Positions 59,232 through 64,000 of a stretch of DNA of 64,000 nt are shown piece after piece. The stretch lies in NCBI RefSeq assembly GCF_029892845.1, contig NZ_JARXVT010000002.1, positions 186,001 to 250,000 on the forward strand, in the 5' to 3' direction. The first letter of the stretch is position 1; every line of letters starts with the position of its first letter. Position numbers and translations under genes: made by a program. This DNA is from Aurantimicrobium minutum. Lineage in GTDB: Bacteria; Actinomycetota; Actinomycetes; Actinomycetales; Microbacteriaceae. The notes beneath the pieces were generated by a model, which was not told the DNA's origin, did no database searches, and saw only the letters and a program-made list of their open reading frames with translations.

Positions 59232-61052
59232 ATGTCCAAAACTGAGGCTCAGGCCATAGGCCAAGCAATTATGTCGAAGCGAGAAATCCTTCTCGTCATG
59301 ATCGGACTCATGTCCGGTATGTTCCTGTCCGCACTGGACCAGACCGTGGTGAGCACGTCGATGCGCACCATCGCGGACGACCTGGACGGTATGTCTCTAC
59401 AGGCGTGGGTCACCACCGCCTACATGATCATGTCAACCATCTCGACTCCGCTTTATGGCAAGCTCAGCGACATCTTTGGTCGTCGCCCGCTGTTCATCAT
59501 CGCGATCTCGGTATTCGTTCTAGGTTCACTTCTGGCCGGAACCGCGGACTCGATGTATGCCCTTGCTGGTTACCGCGCGATCCAGGGTCTGGGTGCTGGT
59601 GGTCTGATGGCGCTGCCGCTTGCCATCATGGGCGACATGCTCGCGCCACGTGAGCGCGCAAAGTATCAAGGCTTCTTCCTCGCCGTCTTCGGTGTCTCCT
59701 CGGTCATCGGACCCCTCATTGGCGGTCTGCTTTCGGGTACTCCGGAAATCCTTGGCATCACTGGATGGCGCTGGGTCTTCCTCATCAACGTGCCTATCGG
59801 CATCGTGGCACTGGCTATTGTTCTCAAGGCCCTGCACTTGCCTAAGACTCACCGCCGCGTGCGCATTGACTGGTGGGGTGCCACAACGGTTATCACCGCC
59901 ACCGTTCCTCTCTTGGTTGTTGCTGAGCAGGGCCGCGAATGGGGCTGGCTCTCCACTGCGTCCATCTCCTGCTACCTTGTTGGTGTCTTCTCGGCAGTTG
60001 CTTTCGTCATGATTGAGCGCTCAATGGGAGATGACGCACTCATCCCCATGAAGATGTTCAAGTCACAGACCTTCACCATGGCCACCATCTTGGGTGTGTT
60101 CGTGGGCTTCGGTATGTTCGGCGCGATGATGACCATTCCTCTCTACCTCCAGCTGGTCAAGGGTGCGACTCCCACAGAGAGCGGCCTTCTTATGCTCCCC
60201 ATGATCTTGGGCATGATGATTGCCAGCATCGTGAGTGGTCAGGTCATGTCCAGGACCGGAAGCTACAAGTGGTTCCCTCGTTTTGGAACCGCGTTCATGA
60301 TTCTGGGCTTCTTGCTCTTCACACGTCTGACGTGGGACAGCCCGCTCTGGTTCGTCATGATTGGCATGTTCTTCATGGGCGCCGGTCTGGGCCAGCTCAT
60401 GCAGACCCTGACCGTGGCCAGCCAGAACTCTGTTGGCCCCCGTGACATTGGTGTGGCCACCAGCTCCTCCACCTTCTTCCGCACCATGGGCGGTACAGCC
60501 GGAACGGCAATCTTGTTCTCGGTGCTGTTCAACACCATTCCTGAAGCACTGAAGAAGGCATTCGAAACTCCTTCCATCACCGCTGGTGTTGCCAAGGCAT
60601 TAGCTGATCCAGCCATTACTTCTAACCCCGCTAACGCAGGCATTCTTGCCGTCTATAAGGACCCCACCGCTGTGGGAACGTCCCTCGATGGCGACACTTC
60701 GTTCCTGGTGGGAGCAAATGAGGCATTGGCTAAGCCCTTCCTCGTGGGCTTCGCTGACGCAACGGTGACCGTCTACCAAATCGGCCTCGTTGTTGTTGTG
60801 ATTGCCTTCATCCTGAGCTGGTTCCTCAAGGCAACCCCCCTTCGTCAGAAGTCCGCCATGCAGGAAGCAGCAGATGAAGATGCGGAACTCATTGCCGAGC
60901 GTTCAGCAGAGATGATGGGCTCCATGATGGAGCCTGGCACTGCAACTGGTGCAATCAAGCTCAAGGAAGCTGAAGCTCGTGAAGCGGCACGTGAAGCTCA
61001 CAAGGCCAAGGCTGAGGGAAAGGCACAGAAGAAGGCAAAGTCTTCTTCCTAG
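59232..61052 (+). CDS. DHA2-family MFS exporter
   Basis: 606 aa, 14 TM helices. TM1 region SGMFLSALDQTVVSTSMRTI, motif A LSDIFGRRPLFI, TM5 motif C-like GPLIGGLLSG, and WRWVFLINVPIGI. A long cytoplasmic tail of about 70 residues is rich in Ala, Glu and Lys (EAREAAREAHKAKAEGKAQKK). The same general family as the pump at 32734 but not a close copy. Likely induced when the divergent HxlR protein releases its site. Confidence 0.92.
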   Translation: MSKTEAQAIGQAIMSKREILLVMIGLMSGMFLSALDQTVVSTSMRTIADDLDGMSLQAWVTTAYMIMSTISTPLYGKLSDIFGRRPLFIIAISVFVLGSLLAGTADSMYALAGYRAIQGLGAGGLMALPLAIMGDMLAPRERAKYQGFFLAVFGVSSVIGPLIGGLLSGTPEILGITGWRWVFLINVPIGIVALAIVLKALHLPKTHRRVRIDWWGATTVITATVPLLVVAEQGREWGWLSTASISCYLVGVFSAVAFVMIERSMGDDALIPMKMFKSQTFTMATILGVFVGFGMFGAMMTIPLYLQLVKGATPTESGLLMLPMILGMMIASIVSGQVMSRTGSYKWFPRFGTAFMILGFLLFTRLTWDSPLWFVMIGMFFMGAGLGQLMQTLTVASQNSVGPRDIGVATSSSTFFRTMGGTAGTAILFSVLFNTIPEALKKAFETPSITAGVAKALADPAITSNPANAGILAVYKDPTAVGTSLDGDTSFLVGANEALAKPFLVGFADATVTVYQIGLVVVVIAFILSWFLKATPLRQKSAMQEAADEDAELIAERSAEMMGSMMEPGTATGAIKLKEAEAREAAREAHKAKAEGKAQKKAKSSS

Positions 61053-61068
61053 TCACTCACTCTTTATT

Positions 61069-61095
61069 CTCTGCCCAGACAATGTCTGGGCAGAG
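61069..61095. terminator. Bidirectional terminator
   Basis: CTCTGCCCAGAC (61069-61080), loop AAT, GTCTGGGCAGAG (61084-61095), between convergent genes. Confidence 0.85.
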
Positions 61096-61099
61096 TCGG

Positions 61100-61765
61100 T
61101 TAAACCAGTCGCGTGGTCTGAGCAATAACTGAAGGTGAGACGGGAGTTCCCTGAGGAGTCATCTCTGAAGCAAAGGGTTCACCGGCAACGATACGCAGCG
61201 GGAGAATTCCTGCCCAGATGGAGCGGTCATCTCCATCATCTTCGAATTCATCTGGTCCGGCGTCGCTGATCTTGACGCTGACTCGCTCCAGTGGAACGCG
61301 CAGCACCATCGTTGCGGCCAGTTCCTTTTTGGTGGTCTCGCGGACTTCTTCCCAGCGACCGGGCATCATGTGGTTGGTGAGAATGGCGAGAGCTTCCAGC
61401 TTCTCTTCCCCCTCAACCACGGTTGCGCTGCCCATGATCACAGCTGAGCGGTAGTGGATAGAGCTTTCGAAAGCAGAGCGTGCATAGACAAGGCCGTCAA
61501 GAAGTGTGACGGCAATCGAGAGCGGACGTCCATCCGACATCTCTCGGAAGATCCCTGACCCGGTCGAACCGTGAATCAGCAAGGTGTCGCCATCGCGACC
61601 GATACCGACGGGAAGAACGACAGGTTGATCCCCGCGCACGACAGCAACGTGGCCCACGATGGCTTCATCGAGGAGCGCATTCAGCGCATCGCGGTCAAAG
61701 ACCTGCTTCTCGGGGATGCGCTTGACGCGGAGTTCTTCGGTGCGAGGAAGTTCAGCATTACTCAA
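61100..61765 (-). CDS. Pyridoxamine 5'-phosphate oxidase-like FMN-binding protein
   Basis: 221 aa split-barrel protein. IVGHVAVVRGDQPVVLPVGIGRDGDTLLIHGST is the FMN-binding strand set; YRSAVIMGSATVVEGEEK is the second half of the barrel. Related to the Nim/PPOX group of flavin reductases. The start is a TTG at 61765 (LSNAELPRTEEL) with AAGGAG before it, overlapping the methyltransferase stop by eight bases; the ATG further upstream lies well inside that gene and is unlikely. Confidence 0.85.
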   Translation of the reverse strand: MSNAELPRTEELRVKRIPEKQVFDRDALNALLDEAIVGHVAVVRGDQPVVLPVGIGRDGDTLLIHGSTGSGIFREMSDGRPLSIAVTLLDGLVYARSAFESSIHYRSAVIMGSATVVEGEEKLEALAILTNHMMPGRWEEVRETTKKELAATMVLRVPLERVSVKISDAGPDEFEDDGDDRSIWAGILPLRIVAGEPFASEMTPQGTPVSPSVIAQTTRLV

Positions 61766-62609
61766 AGAGAACAGCTCCTTCGTAAGGGGCGAAGCGCGAC
61801 CGCATGACGGCGAGCGCTTCGGGGTTTTGATCAATCAAGATGAAATCGCGGCCGAGGGCGGCTGCAACCGCTCCTGTGGTTCCACTGCCTGCGAAGAAGT
61901 CGAGTACGGTGTCACCCTCGCGGCTGGATGCTTGAACAATGCGGCGCAAAATACCCTCTGGCTTCTGAGTGGGGTATCCGGTCTTCTCTTTGCCCGTGGG
62001 CGAGACGATGGTGTGCCACCACACATCTGTCGGGAGCTTTCCCTTGGCGGCCTTCTCTGCTGTAACAAGGCCAGGAGCCATATAGGGCTCGCGGTCTACC
62101 TCTTCAGAGTTGAAGTAGTAGTTCTTCGGGTTCTTCACATAAACCAAAATGGTGTCGTGCTTGGCGGGCCAACGGCCTTTAGCCTTTGCGCCGTAGTCAT
62201 AAGCCCAGATGAGTTCGTTGATAAATGAGTCGCGGCCAAAGAGCGCATCCAGCATCACCTTGGCGTAGTGAGCCTCGCGGTAGTCGAGGTGAAGATAGAG
62301 CGTTCCGTCATCGGCAAGCAGTCGCCATGCTTCACGCAGACGTGGCTCCAGAAAAGCCCAATAGTCATCGAAGCGATCGTCATACTTCATCAAATCGCTG
62401 CGGGTGCGCTCATAGCTCTTACCCTTGAACCCGACCAGACCGCTCGTGGAGTCGTCAGCAGCAAGGACCGAAGTCACCTTGCTGCGACTCTGCTCACGCC
62501 CTGTGTTGAAGGGAGGGTCGATATAGATCAGGGTGACGGATTCATCCGGCAGGGTCGCCAAGACTTCGAGGTTGTTTCCCTCGATGATGCGACCGGTTGC
62601 TGAACTCAC
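61758..62609 (-). CDS. Orphan DNA methyltransferase (DPPF, beta type)
   Basis: 283 aa. The catalytic motif IYIDPPFNTGREQ comes before the SAM motif VLDFFAGSGTTGAVAAALGR, the order of beta-class N6-adenine (or N4-cytosine) methyltransferases. The region between (about 55-200) is the target-recognition part, including TDVWWHTIVSPTGKEKTGYPTQKP. No restriction gene is next to it, so it is probably a solitary, regulatory or protective enzyme. Coupled to the FMN-binding gene. Confidence 0.92.
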   Translation of the reverse strand: MSSATGRIIEGNNLEVLATLPDESVTLIYIDPPFNTGREQSRSKVTSVLAADDSTSGLVGFKGKSYERTRSDLMKYDDRFDDYWAFLEPRLREAWRLLADDGTLYLHLDYREAHYAKVMLDALFGRDSFINELIWAYDYGAKAKGRWPAKHDTILVYVKNPKNYYFNSEEVDREPYMAPGLVTAEKAAKGKLPTDVWWHTIVSPTGKEKTGYPTQKPEGILRRIVQASSREGDTVLDFFAGSGTTGAVAAALGRDFILIDQNPEALAVMRSRFAPYEGAVLFE

Positions 62610-62646
62610 TTGCCCATTCTCGCAGTTATCGTCCTAGGCTCGTTCT

Positions 62647-62973
62647 ATGAGCACAGAAGTGACCCACAAACCTTCCGTCCGGCGTTTTCTCATCAGCTCA
62701 GATGGGACACAGGCAGGTTTCCTCGAATATGAAGATCAGGGCGAACATCGGCTCTTCACTCACACAGTTGTTGATCCTGCTTTTCGCGGTGAGGGACTTG
62801 CTTCTATCTTGGTGCGGGCCGGTATTGCAGACACCGTTGCAAACACACAACTCAAGGTTGTCTCCGCATGCAGCTATGTAACTAAGTGGATTGAAATGCA
62901 CCCGGGCTTCATCGAGGAAACCCGATCTGGAGGAATTGACCCTGAACTGGGTAATTCCTGCCGAATCGTTTAG
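62647..62973 (+). CDS. Short GNAT-type acetyltransferase (NATD1-like)
   Basis: 108 aa, the compact GNAT group. AGFLEYEDQG, then FTHTVVDPAFRGEGLASILV with the acetyl-CoA loop, and a C-terminal VSACSYVTKWIEMHPGF. Small-molecule or protein substrate unknown. The end overlaps the convergent hydrolase gene by four bases. Confidence 0.87.
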   Translation: MSTEVTHKPSVRRFLISSDGTQAGFLEYEDQGEHRLFTHTVVDPAFRGEGLASILVRAGIADTVANTQLKVVSACSYVTKWIEMHPGFIEETRSGGIDPELGNSCRIV

Positions 62974-63815
62974 GAAGCTACGCGCTCAGAGATCCACGAG
63001 ATCATGTCATCGATGACCTGTTCTTTGTTGGTCTCGTTAAAGATTTCGTGACGAGCCTCGGGATAGATTCCCACGGTCACATCCATCTGGCCAGCACGCT
63101 CGATATAGCTTTCTGCCAGCTTGATGTTACTGGGCTTGCCGCCGAGTGGGTCTTCTTCGCCCACAATCAACAGCAAAGGAACCTGAGACATGTCCTTGGC
63201 AGGCTTGCCGAACAGGCGTAAGCCATCGGCAACACCATAAAGCTTGAGAGTGTCTGCTTCGAAAGTCCAGGGGTCTTCCTTGAATGACTTCCACACCGCA
63301 GGGTCACGGCTAAGCCATTCGTGTCCTGTGCAGCCAGGAGCATCAAAACGCTTGTTCAGTTTGCCGGCATTCATTGAGCCTGGCTGACGGTATGCACTAC
63401 CCGAGAACACGACAGCGGCGTAATCCGCGGCGTGGTCATTGATCAGCACCTGGCCCATGAGTGAGCCCATGCTGTGACCGAGAAGCACGATAGGAACACC
63501 GGGGTTCTCTGCCCGAATAATGTTGGTGAGTTCAGTGAAGTCAGCAACCGCAGCACGGAAACCGCCCGGGCCCAGCTTGCCGAGCTTGGACAAGTCACCG
63601 CCAAATTGCTTCACACCCGTGCGGCCATGCCCGCGCTGGTCAGGAACATAGGCACTGTAACCAGCTGAGTTAAGTGCTTCGGCAACATGCTTGTAGCGTC
63701 CGGCGTGATCTCCGAGTCCGTGCATGATTTGAACAACAGCACGAGGTGTGGGAACCGAGTACACGTCATAGGTGATGGCGACGCCGTGTGAGTCAGTGAA
63801 CTCGGTGGTGATCAT
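62970..63815 (-). CDS. Alpha/beta hydrolase, monoacylglycerol lipase-like
   Basis: 281 aa from the ATG at 63815, which overlaps the stop of the upstream gene (TAATG). IMHGLGDHAGRYKHVAEAL, DQRGHGRTG, nucleophile Ser in IVLLGHSMGSLMGQVL, Asp in LIVGEEDPLGG and His in YPEARHEIFNE complete the triad. Layout of the YtpA/monoglyceride lipase group. No signal peptide. Confidence 0.92.
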   Translation of the reverse strand: MITTEFTDSHGVAITYDVYSVPTPRAVVQIMHGLGDHAGRYKHVAEALNSAGYSAYVPDQRGHGRTGVKQFGGDLSKLGKLGPGGFRAAVADFTELTNIIRAENPGVPIVLLGHSMGSLMGQVLINDHAADYAAVVFSGSAYRQPGSMNAGKLNKRFDAPGCTGHEWLSRDPAVWKSFKEDPWTFEADTLKLYGVADGLRLFGKPAKDMSQVPLLLIVGEEDPLGGKPSNIKLAESYIERAGQMDVTVGIYPEARHEIFNETNKEQVIDDMISWISERVAS

Positions 63816-64000
63816 TAGCGAACGCCTTCCATCAGCTTGAGTACCCATTTACGAATGAGTAAGAGCACAATACCGAGTCCGATAGCAGCAAGACCAGAGT
63901 AGGCAAAGTAATCGAAGTTCAACTCAGGGTGCTTTTCGTCATAGAGGCCAGCAAGCTGTCCCGACATTGCAGTTCCTAGTGCGCTGGAGAGGAACAACAG
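63815..64000 (-). CDS. POT-family peptide transporter (partial, C-terminus)
   Basis: Last 61 codons of a gene entering from the right edge: FLSSALGTAMSGQLAGLYD, then a final TM (YSGLAAIGLGIVLLLIRKWV). This matches the end of proton-coupled oligopeptide symporters (DtpT/YjdL type). Most of the protein is outside the window. Confidence 0.8.
   Translation of the reverse strand: MLFLSSALGTAMSGQLAGLYDEKHPELNFDYFAYSGLAAIGLGIVLLLIRKWVLKLMEGVR

Overview
The window comes from a medium-GC actinobacterium, most likely a Microbacteriaceae member (small freshwater 'Luna'-type lineages fit). Signs are the tilS-hpt-ftsH-folE-folP-folB-folK-DUF3180 gene order, a complete coproporphyrin-dependent heme pathway with a 2Fe-2S-type ferrochelatase, an LCP cell-wall ligase and B12-dependent MetH. 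The family-level call is inference from gene content and order.

Layout. 1-6.1 kb: the folate/FtsH/TilS operon (minus strand). 6.1-9.4 kb: ppa facing an M23 peptidase, with an intact IS3-family element (6678-8117) sitting in the loop of their shared terminator. 9.6-9.9 kb: tRNA-Glu, tRNA-Asp and tRNA-Phe. 9.85-20.27 kb: all heme genes from glutamyl-tRNA to heme b in two divergent operons plus a TetR regulator. They are bounded by tRNA-Phe and a 54-bp direct repeat of its 3' half, so the whole pathway looks like an integrated island. 20.3-38.2 kb: mostly housekeeping genes (a fused ECF transporter, a Phd-MNT fusion, metH, PPK2, an Nramp-like transporter, a DHA2 efflux pump, acyl-CoA oxidase, EamA). 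38.2-40.6 kb: a DEAD-box helicase with an RGD/RP-rich repeat arm and a long leader.

40.6-51.6 kb is accessory DNA. First comes an AT-rich operon with a 24-codon hydrophobic peptide gene followed by two ABC systems, which has the layout of a small bacteriocin/export locus. Next is a 5.8-kb element (45775-51584) at the 3' end of tRNA-Ser(GCT). It has a 15-bp direct repeat, imperfect terminal inverted repeats and the two ends of an IS481-type transposase gene. Its middle is replaced by one tightly coupled operon: AbiEi antitoxin, AbiEii nucleotidyltransferase toxin, a 50-aa unknown protein and two different reverse transcriptases, followed by a structured noncoding stretch. That stretch shows an unpaired ACACAC between hairpins. 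This is best explained as a DRT3-like antiphage system (two RTs plus template RNA) built into the same operon as an AbiE toxin-antitoxin pair, and it is the most exciting part of the window.

51.7-64 kb returns to core genes: LCP protein, tRNA-Ser(TGA), HAD phosphatase, serS, pheA, pgm, an M15 lipoprotein, an HxlR regulator with its operator beside a DHA2 pump, an orphan DNA methyltransferase coupled to an FMN-binding protein, a monoacylglycerol lipase-like hydrolase, and the end of a POT peptide transporter.
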